From assembly GCF_014646055.1 (NCBI RefSeq), contig NZ_BMMS01000013.1, positions 166,088 to 230,087 of the forward strand: a stretch of DNA of 64,000 nucleotides, given 5' to 3'. Source of the stretch: Wenjunlia tyrosinilytica. Lineage in GTDB: Bacteria; Actinomycetota; Actinomycetes; Streptomycetales; Streptomycetaceae. Shown piece by piece: positions 28,428 to 38,486 of the stretch. The translations under genes were made by a program, and so were the position numbers. Every line of letters begins with the position of its first letter. The stretch's first letter is position 1. Under the pieces are notes generated by a model that did no database searches, was not told where the DNA came from, and saw only the letters and a list, made by a program, of their open reading frames with translations.

Positions 28428-28535
28428 GGCTTCCCCCCGGATGCGGTGTCGGTGCTGTCACGATGGAGAACGGCCGGAGCACCGGTCCTGGTTCCTGGAA
28501 CCGTTCCCGGCCCGGCCGCCGGATAGGCTCCGGGT

Positions 28536-29207
28536 GTGGAGCCGAGCAACGAATCCAGCCACCGCCGACCCTGGGTCGTCGGAGTCTCCGGCGCCTCCGG
28601 CACTCCGTACGCCGCCGCCGTGGTGCGCGCCCTGCTGCACGCGGGGGAGGCGGTCGACCTGGTGGTCAGCCGTTCCGCCCGGCTGACCATCCTGGACGAG
28701 ACCGGCGGGCCGTTCCGGGACGGGCACTGGCGCGAGGACCTGGCCCGCTGGCTGTCGCGGGACGCGGACGGCAACGAGGTGGCGGAACCCGATCTGAGCG
28801 CGGTGGCGTACTGGCCCGCGGGCGATTTCGCGGCGGGGCCGTCCAGCGGCTCCTATCCGGCGAAGGGGATGCTCGTCGTTCCCGCGAGCACGGCCGCGGT
28901 GGCGGGCATCGCGCTGGGGCTGTCCAAGGACCTGCTCCAGCGGACGGCCGCGGTGACGCTGAAGGAGCGCAGGCCGCTGGTGGTGGCGGTGCGCGAGACC
29001 CCGCTGGCCGGGCAGACGCTGCGTCACCTGGTGTCGCTGGACGAGGCGGGGGCGGTGGTGCTTCCGGCCTCGCCGGCTTTCTACGCCGGGACCAGGGGTA
29101 TCCAGGATCTCGTGGACTTCGTGGCGGGCCGGGTGCTGGACGTGGTCCGGGTGCCGCACAAGCTCTACCGCAGGTGGGAGGGGGAGCTTGGGGGCGGGAG
29201 GAAGTAG
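28536..29207 (+). CDS. ubiX: UbiX-family flavin prenyltransferase
   Basis: 223 aa, GTG start. It makes prenylated FMN, the cofactor of UbiD-type decarboxylases. VVGVSGASGTPYAAAVVRAL binds FMN phosphate, and VVPASTAAVAGIALGLSKDLLQR and VVAVRETPLAGQTLRHLVSL are the UbiX signatures. It presumably serves the UbiD-like enzyme at 25.4 kb. A DGHWREDLARWLSRDADGN insertion is longer than in E. coli UbiX. Confidence 0.93.
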   Translation: MEPSNESSHRRPWVVGVSGASGTPYAAAVVRALLHAGEAVDLVVSRSARLTILDETGGPFRDGHWREDLARWLSRDADGNEVAEPDLSAVAYWPAGDFAAGPSSGSYPAKGMLVVPASTAAVAGIALGLSKDLLQRTAAVTLKERRPLVVAVRETPLAGQTLRHLVSLDEAGAVVLPASPAFYAGTRGIQDLVDFVAGRVLDVVRVPHKLYRRWEGELGGGRK

Positions 29208-29278
29208 GGGCCCCGGTGGGCGTCTCGAGGGCCGTCCCGGCGGGTGCTCCCGCGGTCGCGCGGGCGGCTCGGGACACG

Positions 29279-29309
29279 ACGAAGGGCCCCCGTCGGTGCG
29301 GGAGCCCTC
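29279..29309. terminator. Imperfect hairpin, likely bidirectional terminator
   Basis: GAAGGGCCCCCGTC and the facing CGGGAGCCCTCG form an imperfect stem between ubiX (plus) and the small minus-strand gene, which are convergent here. Confidence 0.5.
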
Positions 29310-29364
29310 GAAGTGCGTCGTCCGCGGGCCGGTCCCCGGGGACCGGCCTTCGGCTGCCGATGGG

Positions 29365-29493
29365 TCAGCGGCCGCCGCGGCGCTTGATGGAAGCGGGCGC
29401 CTTGGTGTGACGTGCCGTCTTGTAGGACCGCGAGCGGTTGGCCAGCTCCTGCAGCTCGCGCATGTGGGCCATAGCCATCTCGAGGGTGTACAT
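29365..29493 (-). CDS. Small basic conserved protein (42 aa)
   Basis: 42 codons plus stop. The ATG at 29493 has GGGAGAG about 9 nt upstream. The sequence begins MYTLEMAMAHMRELQELANR and continues SRSYKTARHTKAPASIKRRG, ending GR. The N-terminal half could form an amphipathic helix and the C-terminal half is strongly basic, so nucleic-acid binding is plausible but unproven. Codon usage (G/C in third positions) supports translation. Annotated small proteins of this type occur at the same place, beside mqnE and an Lrp gene, in other streptomycetes (from memory). Confidence 0.7.
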   Translation of the reverse strand: MYTLEMAMAHMRELQELANRSRSYKTARHTKAPASIKRRGGR

Positions 29494-29634
29494 GGTGAGG
29501 TTCTCTCCCCGTGATCGTCTTTGATCGTCGCCAGAAGCTGATGTGCTTCGAAAACTAGGGCTTGTGGCCCTTGTATGCCTTAGATTCTACACTGAACAGC
29601 GATACTTTGCGAATGAATGAAAGGTGCATGGTCG

Positions 29635-30090
29635 ATGGACACGACGGACAGGCAGCTCATCCAGGCGCTGCGGGAGAACGGCCGCGCCTCCTACGCCGAG
29701 CTCGGGCGGCTCGTCGGCCTGTCGGGCCCCAGCGTCACCGACCGGATCAACCGCCTGGAGCAGGCCGGAGTGATCACCGGCTACCGCGCCACCGTGGAGC
29801 CGGCCGCCCTCGGCCTCGGTGCCACCGCGCTGATCGGGGTTCAGCTCAGCGACGCCGCCGACCACGAGGACGTGGCCCGGCGCCTTCGGGACCTCGACGA
29901 GATCGAGGACTGCTGGTTCATCGCCGGCGACGACTCGTTCATGCTCAAGGTCCGTGTCGCCGACGTCGACGGACTGGAGCGGACCATCCGCCGCCTGTCC
30001 TCCACCAAGGGCGTCTCGCGCACCCGCACCACGGTCGTGCTCTCCACCAAGTGGGAGAACCGTGTCGGTGAACTCCCCGAGGGCTCGTAA
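29635..30090 (+). CDS. Lrp/AsnC-family transcriptional regulator
   Basis: 151 aa from the ATG at 29635 (MDTTDRQLIQALRENGRASY); an in-frame ATG at 29617 adds six residues. N-terminal winged HTH with AELGRLVGLSGPSVTDRINR, then an AsnC/RAM ligand-binding domain (LGATALIGVQLSD..., FIAGDDSFMLKVRVADVDG, VVLSTKWENR). Divergent from the 42-aa gene and 63 bp upstream of mqnE, so it may sense an amino acid and regulate either neighbour. Confidence 0.88.
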   Translation: MDTTDRQLIQALRENGRASYAELGRLVGLSGPSVTDRINRLEQAGVITGYRATVEPAALGLGATALIGVQLSDAADHEDVARRLRDLDEIEDCWFIAGDDSFMLKVRVADVDGLERTIRRLSSTKGVSRTRTTVVLSTKWENRVGELPEGS

Positions 30091-30153
30091 GGCCGCGCCG
30101 AGCCGCCGGCAGCGGGGGAGTAAGGTCGATCGGGACGAGGACGAGGAGGCCAT

Positions 30154-31317
30154 ATGGACGCCGGGCTCAAGCGGGAGCTGGAAGAGAAGGTCTACGCGGG
30201 GGACAGGCTCACCCGCGAGGACGGCATCGCGCTCTACGAGTCCGACGACCTGGCCTGGCTCGGCGGGCTCGCCCACCACGTCCGGACGCAGAAGAACGGC
30301 GACGTCGTCCACTTCAACGTCAACCGCCACCTCAACATGACGAATGTGTGCGCCGCCTCGTGCGCCTACTGCTCGTTCCAGCGCAAGCCGGGCGAGAAGG
30401 ACGCCTACACGATGCGCATCGAGGAGGCCGTCCGCCTCGCCAAGCAGATGGAGGGCGAGAACCTCACCGAGCTCCACATCGTCAACGGGCTGCACCCCAC
30501 CCTCCCGTGGCGGTACTACCCGCGCTCGCTCAAGGCGCTCAAGGAAGCCCTTCCGAATGTGTCGCTCAAGTGCTTCACGGCGACCGAGATCCAGTGGTTC
30601 GAGAAGATCTCCGGCCTTTCCGCCTCCGAGATCCTCGACGAACTCATCGACGCCGGTCTGGAGTCGCTGACCGGCGGCGGCGCGGAGATCTTCGACTGGG
30701 AGGTCCGCCGGCACATCGTCGACCACGAGTGCCACTGGGAGGACTGGTCGCGCATCCACCGCCTGGCCCACTCCAAGGGCCTCAAGACCCCCTCGACGAT
30801 GCTGTACGGGCACATCGAGGAGCCCCGCCACCGGGTGGACCACGTGCTGAGGCTGCGTGAGCTCCAGGACGAGACCGGCGGCTTCCAGGTCTTCATCCCG
30901 CTGCGCTACCAGCACGACTTCCACGACTCGCGCGACGGCAAGGTCCGCAACCGCCTCCAGGCCCGCACCACCATGGCCACCGGGGCCGAGGCGCTGAAGA
31001 CCTTCGCGGTCTCCCGGCTGCTGTTCGACAACGTGCCGCACGTGAAGGTGTTCTGGGTCATGCACGGCCTCGCCACCGCGCAGCTCGCGCTCAACCACGG
31101 CGCGGACGACATGGACGGCTCGGTCGTCGAGTACAAGATCACCCACGACGCGGACAACTTCGGCACGCCGGACAAGCTCACCCGCGACGACATCCTGGAC
31201 CTGATCCGCGACGCGGGCTTCCGGCCGGTCGAGCGCAACACCCGCTACGAGGTCATCCGCGAGTACCCGGGACCGGACGCCGACCGCCGCGAGGCCCCGC
31301 AGCCGATGCGTCTTTGA
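30154..31317 (+). CDS. mqnE: Aminofutalosine synthase MqnE
   Basis: 387 aa radical-SAM enzyme. The cluster motif is NVCAASCAYCSFQRKPGEKD (CxxxCxxC). It converts 3-[(1-carboxyvinyl)oxy]benzoate and SAM to 6-amino-6-deoxyfutalosine. The GLHPTLPWRYYPRSLKALKE and RYQHDFHDSRDG segments distinguish it from its paralogue MqnC at 54.1 kb. Preceded by a GAGGACGAGGAGG-type ribosome site. Confidence 0.95.
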   Translation: MDAGLKRELEEKVYAGDRLTREDGIALYESDDLAWLGGLAHHVRTQKNGDVVHFNVNRHLNMTNVCAASCAYCSFQRKPGEKDAYTMRIEEAVRLAKQMEGENLTELHIVNGLHPTLPWRYYPRSLKALKEALPNVSLKCFTATEIQWFEKISGLSASEILDELIDAGLESLTGGGAEIFDWEVRRHIVDHECHWEDWSRIHRLAHSKGLKTPSTMLYGHIEEPRHRVDHVLRLRELQDETGGFQVFIPLRYQHDFHDSRDGKVRNRLQARTTMATGAEALKTFAVSRLLFDNVPHVKVFWVMHGLATAQLALNHGADDMDGSVVEYKITHDADNFGTPDKLTRDDILDLIRDAGFRPVERNTRYEVIREYPGPDADRREAPQPMRL

Positions 31318-31411
31318 CCGCCGAGCCCCCGCCGGATCCACCGCGCCGGGGCACCGATCCCGGGCGGAGGCGCTTGTCGGGGGCCGAGCCGCCGCCGGTA
31401 TCGTCGCGGCC

Positions 31412-31930
31412 ATGCCTGTCAGCTTCACGCTCGACCCCGAGCTCACCCCGGCGCTCCGGAGCGAGATCGTCTCCCTGTGGGCGCGGGTGTCCAACGCGGG
31501 CGGGGCGGTCGGCTTCGTCCCTCCGGTGGCCGAGGACGACGTACGGCCCGAGATGGACAAGTACGTGGCCGCCATCGCGCAGGGGCGCACCCGCCTGCTC
31601 GTGGCGACCGAGGACGGCCGGGTCGTCGGCACGGCGTTCCTCAGCTTCAACACCCACCGGCTGATGCGGCACTGGTGCTGGCTCTACACGGTCATGGTCG
31701 ACCCCTCGTGCCAGGGCCGCGGCTTCGGCGCCGAGCTGATGCTCGAGGTCGAGCGCACGGGCCGCGGGATGGGGCTCGAGGGTCTCAGGCTCGGGTGCCG
31801 CGGCGGCGCGGGACTGGAGCGCTTCTACGCCTCGGTCGGCTACAAGGAGGTCGGCCGCGTCCCATCGGCGATCCGGGTGGCACCCGGCGACGACCGCGAT
31901 GACATAACCATGTGGCTGGCCCTGAACTGA
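31412..31930 (+). CDS. GNAT-family N-acetyltransferase
   Basis: 172 aa single GNAT domain. Acetyl-CoA pyrophosphate loop VMVDPSCQGRGFGAELMLEV and C-terminal GLERFYASVGYKEVGRVPS are clear. No Shine-Dalgarno stands out before the ATG at 31412. Substrate unknown; distinct from the two-domain enzyme at 4.4 kb. Confidence 0.85.
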   Translation: MPVSFTLDPELTPALRSEIVSLWARVSNAGGAVGFVPPVAEDDVRPEMDKYVAAIAQGRTRLLVATEDGRVVGTAFLSFNTHRLMRHWCWLYTVMVDPSCQGRGFGAELMLEVERTGRGMGLEGLRLGCRGGAGLERFYASVGYKEVGRVPSAIRVAPGDDRDDITMWLALN

Positions 31931-31971
31931 GGCATGGTTCACTGGATGGCGTGCCCGAGAGGGGAGCCGTC

Positions 31972-32007
31972 ATGGATCAGATGGATCAGATGGATCAGAT
32001 GGATCAG
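31972..32007 (+). repeat. (ATGGATCAG)x4 repeat at a translation start
   Basis: Four perfect 9-bp copies encode MDQ four times at the N terminus of the DUF4229-like protein; each copy supplies an in-frame ATG. Confidence 0.95.
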
Positions 32008-32364
32008 AAGGACCTGAAGGAAGAGGACGCCACCGTGTCCACCGCGCCCAGCGCCACCAAACACGCCGCCCTGCGCTACACCTCGCTGCGCGTGACGATC
32101 TTCGCCGCGTGCTTCCTCGCCGTCTATCTGCTGGCCGTGGCCGGCGTGATCGAGGTCAACGGCGCCAAGGGCATGATCCTTCTCCTCGCCGTCGCGGCAC
32201 TGCTGTCCGCCCCGATCAGCTACGTCGTGCTGAGCAAGCAGCGGGACGCGATGTCCGCGCAGCTCGTCACCAAGGTCGCCGAGACCAAGCAGCGCCTGGC
32301 GGACAACCGCTCCCAGGAGGACGAGGCCGACGACTCGGCCCGCCTCAGCGCCGGCGAGGCCTGA
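31972..32364 (+). CDS. DUF4229-like small membrane protein
   Basis: 130 aa. After a repetitive MDQMDQMDQMDQ start and an acidic stretch come two membrane helices (TIFAACFLAVYLLAVAGVIE and GMILLLAVAALLSAPISYVV) and a Gln/Lys/Glu-rich coiled-coil-like tail (LSKQRDAMSAQLVTKVAETK). This matches the DUF4229 layout (two TM helices plus cytoplasmic tail); function unknown. Any of the repeated ATG codons could serve as start; a GAGGGGAGCC ribosome site favours the first. Confidence 0.75.
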   Translation: MDQMDQMDQMDQKDLKEEDATVSTAPSATKHAALRYTSLRVTIFAACFLAVYLLAVAGVIEVNGAKGMILLLAVAALLSAPISYVVLSKQRDAMSAQLVTKVAETKQRLADNRSQEDEADDSARLSAGEA

Positions 32365-32428
32365 GCGCCCGCTTCCCGGGCACCCCGCCGCCCCGCGTCA
32401 GCGCGGGACCGGACGAGCGCGCACCGCA

Positions 32429-32505
32429 GAAACAAGAGCCGCAACAAGAGCGGCAGAACAAGAGCGGCAGAACAAGAGCGGCCCCCTCCGCGTACGGAGG
32501 GGGCC
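32429..32505 (+). terminator. 14-bp direct repeats followed by a terminator hairpin
   Basis: AACAAGAGCGGCAG repeats about four times (32429-32482), directly followed by GGCCCCCTCCG-CGTA-CGGAGGGGGCC (32480-32505), a perfect stem. It closes the DUF4229-like gene and probably also the convergent secreted-protein gene. Confidence 0.8.
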
Positions 32506-32546
32506 GTTCGTCACTGCGTGCGGGTCCGTCACGGTCGTCCCGCGGG

Positions 32547-33227
32547 TCAGGCGCTGTCCCGGGACCTCCGGCGCAGCGCCACGGTACCGCCGGCCGCCGC
32601 CGCCGCGAGGACGGTGGCGCCGAAGGCGACCTCGGTGGAGTTCATCCGGCCGAGGCCCCCGCCGAGACCGCCCCGAGTACCGTGGCTGGGGTGCTGGGCG
32701 ATCGTGAGCCTGGCGGTGGTGCTGTGGTCACCGCACCTGACCTTGACGGTGTGCTCGGCTCCGCCCTGGACGTCGTCGGACACCGTCGTACTCCCCGTCA
32801 GGAGGCCGTCCTGGCGGTTGAGGGTGACCTCGCCGAAGGCGCCGTCCGAGTCCGCGGTGGCCGTGCCGCGGTCGCAGTCCCGCAGGACCAGCGACACGCG
32901 ACCGCCCGGCTTGACCACGTTCGGAGTGACCACGCCCACCATCTCGTCGGGCTGCCCTGACCGCGCTGCCGCGTCCTCGCGCTGCTGGGACGGTTCCTCG
33001 GGGCGGCCCTGGGACTGCTCCTGGGCAAGCTCCTCGGATTCGGTCCTCGTGCCGACCGCCGGGGCGGAGTCCGCTGTGCGGGGATCCCTGGTCTCGGTCG
33101 CTGACGACTGACCCTGCGCGGCCTTGGTCTCCACCTGCGGCTCGGGCTCGACCACGGCCATCGCGGCCGGTGCCGACAGGCCGAGAGCGGTAGCGCTGAG
33201 CAGAACAGCCGTGGCTATGCGTCGCAT
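32547..33227 (-). CDS. Secreted, membrane-anchored protein of unknown function
   Basis: 226 aa, ATG at 33227 with GGGAGG upstream. The signal peptide is RRIATAVLLSATALGLSAPA. A Gln/Glu/Pro-rich linker (about 25-85) leads to a beta-rich domain (VGVVTPNVVKPGGRVSLVLR... HTVKVRCGDHSTTARLTIAQ) with two Cys. One C-terminal membrane helix (STEVAFGATVLAAAAAGGTV) ends in an Arg-rich stop. There is no LPxTG/LAxTG sortase motif, so anchoring is by the helix. Similar proteins are common in streptomycetes, without known role. Confidence 0.75.
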   Translation of the reverse strand: MRRIATAVLLSATALGLSAPAAMAVVEPEPQVETKAAQGQSSATETRDPRTADSAPAVGTRTESEELAQEQSQGRPEEPSQQREDAAARSGQPDEMVGVVTPNVVKPGGRVSLVLRDCDRGTATADSDGAFGEVTLNRQDGLLTGSTTVSDDVQGGAEHTVKVRCGDHSTTARLTIAQHPSHGTRGGLGGGLGRMNSTEVAFGATVLAAAAAGGTVALRRRSRDSA

Positions 33228-33417
33228 GGGTGAACCTCCCGTGTTCCGAGCGCAGTCGTGGCCCGTCACCACGTCATCGGATTGCTGCGCTCTGTCACCT
33301 GCGACGCTAGGAGCGAGCTCCGGAGTGCCGCGATCGGAGGAGGGCCAATGGGGTGCGACTGTCCATCAGATGATGTACGGGGATATCGGATCGATAACGG
33401 CCGCAAAGGGCGCGAGA

Positions 33418-33515
33418 AGCCGTCCGGGAAGTGCTCGGGAAGTGCTCGGGAAGTGCTCGGGAAGTGCTCGGGAAGCCGTCCGGGAAGTGCTCGGGAAGCG
33501 CCCGGTAACCGCTCG
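33418..33515. repeat. 11-bp tandem repeat (CGGGAAGTGCT)n
   Basis: Four perfect copies at 33425-33468 and another at 33481-33491, embedded in diverged copies (CGGGAAGCCGT, CGGGAAGCGCC) to about 33515. It sits just past the cspA terminator. Confidence 0.9.
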
Positions 33516-33524
33516 GGAAAGGGC

Positions 33525-33558
33525 AGGAGCCCCGCACCGTGGCCGGTGCGGGGCTCCT
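33525..33558 (-). terminator. Terminator of cspA
   Basis: AGGAGCCCCGCACC and GGTGCGGGGCTCCT form a perfect 14-bp stem, 25 bp beyond the cspA stop. Confidence 0.85.
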
Positions 33559-33583
33559 TGGGTACTGCGCGAGGCGCGGTCGG

Positions 33584-33787
33584 TCAGACCGGCGTCACGT
33601 TCTCGGCCTGCGGACCCTTCGGGCCCTGCGTGACGTCGAACTCGACGGTCTGGTTCTCCTCGAGCGAGCGGAAGCCCGAGGCGTTGATCGCGGAGTAGTG
33701 GACGAAGACATCGGGACCGCCGCCGTCCTGGGCGATGAAGCCGAAGCCCTTTTCAGCGTTGAACCACTTCACGGTTCCGGTAGCCAT
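33584..33787 (-). CDS. Cold-shock protein (CspA family)
   Basis: 67 aa OB-fold RNA/ssDNA-binding protein. RNP1 is [10 protein letters not shown] and RNP2 is VFVHYSAI; it begins [17 protein letters not shown]. Streptomycetes carry several paralogues, so a specific csp name is not justified. A long leader with a terminator-like hairpin precedes it, which may matter for its regulation. Confidence 0.95.
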   Translation of the reverse strand: MATGTVKWFNAEKGFGFIAQDGGGPDVFVHYSAINASGFRSLEENQTVEFDVTQGPKGPQAENVTPV

Positions 33788-35128
<1,341 letters not shown>

Positions 35129-35297
35129 ACGCCCCTGCGCGAGGCGTTCAGGCCGCCGGTAGTCGTTCGGGCTGCCCGGCAACGGACAGGCCGCCCGGCA
35201 GTGGACCGGCAGTAGAGGGGAGCCCGTAGACGGGAGCGGTGCCTCTACGGGGCGGTTGGCGTTCTCGGGCTGCCGCCCGGGCGGCGCCGACCCACGA

Positions 35298-36323
35298 CTA
35301 CGGCAGGCGGCGGATGGTGAAGGTGTCCGCCGTTCCGTGGCCGCCGAGCAGGATGTCCAGCGCTCCGCTCAGGACGCGCACCTGGCCGCCCACGACCGCC
35401 GCCGCCGTCGGGGCCGTGTCCGGCCAGGGCACTTCGCGGGTCACGCGTGCCCGTGTCCAGTCGCAGTCCGCGCGGAGCACGGTCACCTTGTCGGCGCCGT
35501 CGGGGGCGCCAAGGGCGTTGTGCACGACGACCAGCGAGCCGTCCGGCCGCAGGGCGAAGCCGTCCTTACCCGCCAGGCGCTTGTCGAGGGCCACCTCGCT
35601 GACCGAGCCGTCCTTGGTGTCCACGCGGAAGATCCGGCCGTCGTCGTACTTGCCGACGATCAGGAAGCCGCGAGGGCTCAGCACAATGCCGTTCGCGCCG
35701 AAGCCCGCGCTCGCGCGCAGCCGCTCGTCGTGCGCGAGCACCGTCGCGCGGCCCCCGCGGTCCACCCGGTAGACGGTGGGGCTGAAGGAGTCGGTGACGT
35801 AGGCCGTGCCGTCGCCGGCGATCGCGATGTCGTTCGCGAAGTGGTTCTCGCCCGGCAGCAGGGCCGCCAGATCGGTGCGGAAGAGCTCGTGGCCGTCGTC
35901 CAGGGAATAGGCGGCGACCACGGCGGTGTGCCCCTGCGTCGCCGGGGAGGTCCGCTCCCCGACCCCGGGATCCGCCGCCGCCACCAGCACCCGGCGCCGG
36001 GCCGCGTCCACGCGGACGCCGATCGTGGAGATGTTACGCGGGTCGTCCACCAGCGTGCGGACCGAGCCGTCACGGTCGACCACCGAGACCGTGCCATGGC
36101 GCAGCGAGGTCACCACGAAGCGGTGCCGCAGCGGGTCGTAGTCGATGCCCTCCGGATGGAGCGAGGGCGCGTGGCCATCGATGACGGCCGCGGCATGAGT
36201 CGCCACGGACGTGCCGCGCTGCGCCGGAGCCGCGACGGCGGGCACGGCGGCCGGCAGCACGACGGCGGCAACCAGCGCCGCCGCGGCCGCGGAACGGGAA
36301 AGAAACACTGAGTAGTTGGCCAT
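35298..36323 (-). CDS. Secreted SMP-30/gluconolactonase-like beta-propeller protein
   Basis: 341 aa with a Sec signal peptide (residues 1-32, ending AVPAVAA). Repeated blades such as FANDIAIAGDGTAYVTDSFSPT, GANGIVLSPRGFLIVGK and GFALRPDGSLVVVHNALG match the SMP-30 / NHL-type propeller. It is exported; enzyme activity and substrate are unknown. Stands alone between mqnA (convergent) and the carboxylase genes. Confidence 0.78.
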   Translation of the reverse strand: MANYSVFLSRSAAAAALVAAVVLPAAVPAVAAPAQRGTSVATHAAAVIDGHAPSLHPEGIDYDPLRHRFVVTSLRHGTVSVVDRDGSVRTLVDDPRNISTIGVRVDAARRRVLVAAADPGVGERTSPATQGHTAVVAAYSLDDGHELFRTDLAALLPGENHFANDIAIAGDGTAYVTDSFSPTVYRVDRGGRATVLAHDERLRASAGFGANGIVLSPRGFLIVGKYDDGRIFRVDTKDGSVSEVALDKRLAGKDGFALRPDGSLVVVHNALGAPDGADKVTVLRADCDWTRARVTREVPWPDTAPTAAAVVGGQVRVLSGALDILLGGHGTADTFTIRRLP

Positions 36324-36404
36324 ACCGCCGATCTTGGCTCCGCCCGGCGGCCCCTGACAGAGCGTGGCGATACCGGTGCCCCGACTACCAGCCACCGCCC
36401 GGGG

Positions 36405-36530
36405 CTCAGCCCAGACGAGCCCCTGCCGGAGGTGCTCGCGGGCCTTGTCCGGGCGCAGGTCCCCGATCCGGCGTTCATCGTGGACGCCGCGTGGAATCTG
36501 CGGGCGGGGAACGCCGCTGCCGGCGCACGC
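36405..36530 (+). pseudogene. Possible remnant of an MmyB-like HTH regulator
   Basis: One frame reads LSPDEPLPEVLAGLVRAQVP then DPAFIVDAAWNLRAGNAA. This resembles the ligand-binding start of MmyB-type XRE regulators (P-A-x-V-L-D-x-x-W-D-x-x-x-x-N-x-A-A). There is no HTH upstream and the frame runs out within 40 codons, so at most it is a fragment left by deletion. The resemblance is from memory and short. Confidence 0.3.
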
Positions 36531-36543
36531 CCGGCCGGGAGGC

Positions 36544-38319
36544 TCAGTTCTTGATCTCGCACAGGACCGCGCCGCGGGCCACGCTCGCCCCGACCCGCGC
36601 CGCCAGGCCCTTGATCGTGCCCGAGCAGTGCGCGCTGAGCGGTTGCTCCGACTTCATCGCCTCCAGGACGAACAGCAGGTCGCCCTCGTTGACCAGCTGA
36701 CCCTCCGCGACGGCGACCTTGACGATCGTGCCGTGCATCGGCGAGATCAGCGCGTCGCTGGAGACGGCCGCGCCCGTCCTCACCGCGGGCATGGGCCGGG
36801 GAGGCTGTGCTCCCCGCAGGGAGCTCGCCGCGGTGGCGACGAGGGCCTCGAAGCCGGAGGGCAGGACGACCTCCAGCCGCCTCCCGCCGATCTCGACCAC
36901 CAGGCTCTCGGGGGCGGCGGTCGCCGCCTGGTCCGCGCCGGGAGCGGGGAAGGGCTCGATCGCATTCGCGAACTCCGTCTCGATCCACCGGGTGTGGACG
37001 GTGAACGGGCCCGTGAAGCCCGACAGTTCGGGGGCGAAGGCCGGGTCCTCGACCACCGCGCGGTGGAAGGGCAGGACCGTGGCCATACCCTCCACCTGGA
37101 ACTCGGCCAGCGCCCGCGCCGCCCGTTGCAGGGCCTCCCGGCGCGTGGCCCCCGTGATGACCAGCTTGGCCAGCATGGAGTCCCAGGCGGGGCCGATCAC
37201 CGAGCCCGGCTCCACCCCCGCGTCGAGTCGGACACCGGGACCCGAGGGCGTGCGGAAGGCGGTGACGGTGCCGGGCACGGGGAGGAAGTCCTGGCCGGGG
37301 TCCTCGCCGTTGATGCGGAACTCGATGGAGTGGCCGCGTACCGGCGGGTCGTCGTAGCCCAGTGCCTCACCGTCGGCGATGCGGAACATCTCGCGCACCA
37401 GGTCGATGCCGGTGACCTCCTCGGTCACCGGGTGCTCCACCTGCAGACGGGTGTTGACCTCCAGGAAGGAGACCGATCCGTCCTGGCCCACCAGGAACTC
37501 GCACGTCCCGGCGCCGACGTACCCGGCCGCCGTGAGGATCGCCTTGGAGACGGCACGCAGCTGCCGGTCCTGGGCCTCCGTCAGGAACGGGGCCGGGGCC
37601 TCCTCCACCAGCTTCTGATGGCGGCGCTGGAGCGAGCAGTCGCGGGTGGAGACCACGACCACCTTGCCGTGCCGGTCGGCGAGGCACTGGGTCTCCACAT
37701 GCCGGGGCCGGTCCAGATAGCGCTCGGCAAAGCACTCGCCCCGGCCGAAGGCCGCCACCGCCTCGCGGACCGCCGAGTCGTAAAGCCGCGGGATCTCCTC
37801 CAGGGTGCGGGCCACCTTCAACCCTCGTCCGCCGCCGCCGAAAGCGGCCTTGATCGCGACGGGCAGACCGTGCTGCTCGGCGAAGGCCACGATCTCCTCC
37901 GCCCCGCCCACCGGGTCGGGGGTGCCCGCCACCAGGGGCGCTCCGGCGCGCTCGGCGATCCGACGGGCGGCGACCTTGTCCCCGAGGTCGCGGATGGCCT
38001 GCGGCGGCGGCCCGATCCAGGTCAGCCCGGCGTCGATGACGGCCTGGGCGAACTCGGCGTTCTCCGACAGGAAGCCGTATCCGGGGTGGACGGCGTCCGC
38101 GCCGGAGTCCGCGGCGGCCCGCAGCACCTTGTCCATGTCCAGATAGCTGGCGGCCGGGGTGTCGCCGCCCAGCGCGAAGGCCTCGTCCGCCGCGCGGACG
38201 TGCACCGCGTCCCGGTCCGGATCCGCGTGGACGGCCACGCTGGCGATCCCGGCGTCCCGGCAGGCGCGGGCCACGCGGACCGCGATCTCTCCCCGGTTGG
38301 CGATGAGCACCTTGCGCAC
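36544..38319 (-). CDS. Acyl-CoA carboxylase alpha subunit (biotin carboxylase + biotin carrier)
   Basis: 591 aa. Biotin-carboxylase N domain ([20 protein letters not shown]), ATP-grasp with [18 protein letters not shown], active site [21 protein letters not shown]-terminal BCCP from about 515. The biotinyl lysine (K556) is in [11 protein letters not shown]; the usual AMKM is AMKS here. Length and order match actinobacterial AccA2/AccA3. It follows accE on the same strand after a 167-bp repeat-containing gap and should supply carboxybiotin to the beta subunit at 38.7-40.3 kb. Confidence 0.93.
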   Translation of the reverse strand: MRKVLIANRGEIAVRVARACRDAGIASVAVHADPDRDAVHVRAADEAFALGGDTPAASYLDMDKVLRAAADSGADAVHPGYGFLSENAEFAQAVIDAGLTWIGPPPQAIRDLGDKVAARRIAERAGAPLVAGTPDPVGGAEEIVAFAEQHGLPVAIKAAFGGGGRGLKVARTLEEIPRLYDSAVREAVAAFGRGECFAERYLDRPRHVETQCLADRHGKVVVVSTRDCSLQRRHQKLVEEAPAPFLTEAQDRQLRAVSKAILTAAGYVGAGTCEFLVGQDGSVSFLEVNTRLQVEHPVTEEVTGIDLVREMFRIADGEALGYDDPPVRGHSIEFRINGEDPGQDFLPVPGTVTAFRTPSGPGVRLDAGVEPGSVIGPAWDSMLAKLVITGATRREALQRAARALAEFQVEGMATVLPFHRAVVEDPAFAPELSGFTGPFTVHTRWIETEFANAIEPFPAPGADQAATAAPESLVVEIGGRRLEVVLPSGFEALVATAASSLRGAQPPRPMPAVRTGAAVSSDALISPMHGTIVKVAVAEGQLVNEGDLLFVLEAMKSEQPLSAHCSGTIKGLAARVGASVARGAVLCEIKN

Positions 38320-38358
38320 GATGAGTCGCTCCCTCTCTCGCTACTTCCCGTTCCGGCC

Positions 38359-38471
38359 GGACGTTCTGGGCCGGACGTTCTGGGGCGGACGTTCTGGGGC
38401 GGACGTATGGGGCCGACCGTCCGGAGCCGACCCTCCGGGGCCGGACGTTCTGGGCCGGGACGTCCGGGGCC
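38359..38471. repeat. 14-bp tandem repeat (GGACGTTCTGGGSC)n
   Basis: About eight copies of GGACGTTCTGGGSC from 38359, partly diverged (GACCGTCCGGAGCC), in the gap between the alpha-subunit start and the stop of accE. The period is not a multiple of three and no ORF is supported. Confidence 0.9.
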
Positions 38472-38486
38472 GGCCGTCCCGCCCCG

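Larger units (their letters stand above)
33228..33583. other. Intergenic region between the secreted protein and cspA
   Basis: 356 bp. It contains the promoter of the secreted-protein gene near its left edge (not resolved), an 11-bp tandem repeat and the cspA terminator, listed separately. No coding potential was seen. Confidence 0.5.
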
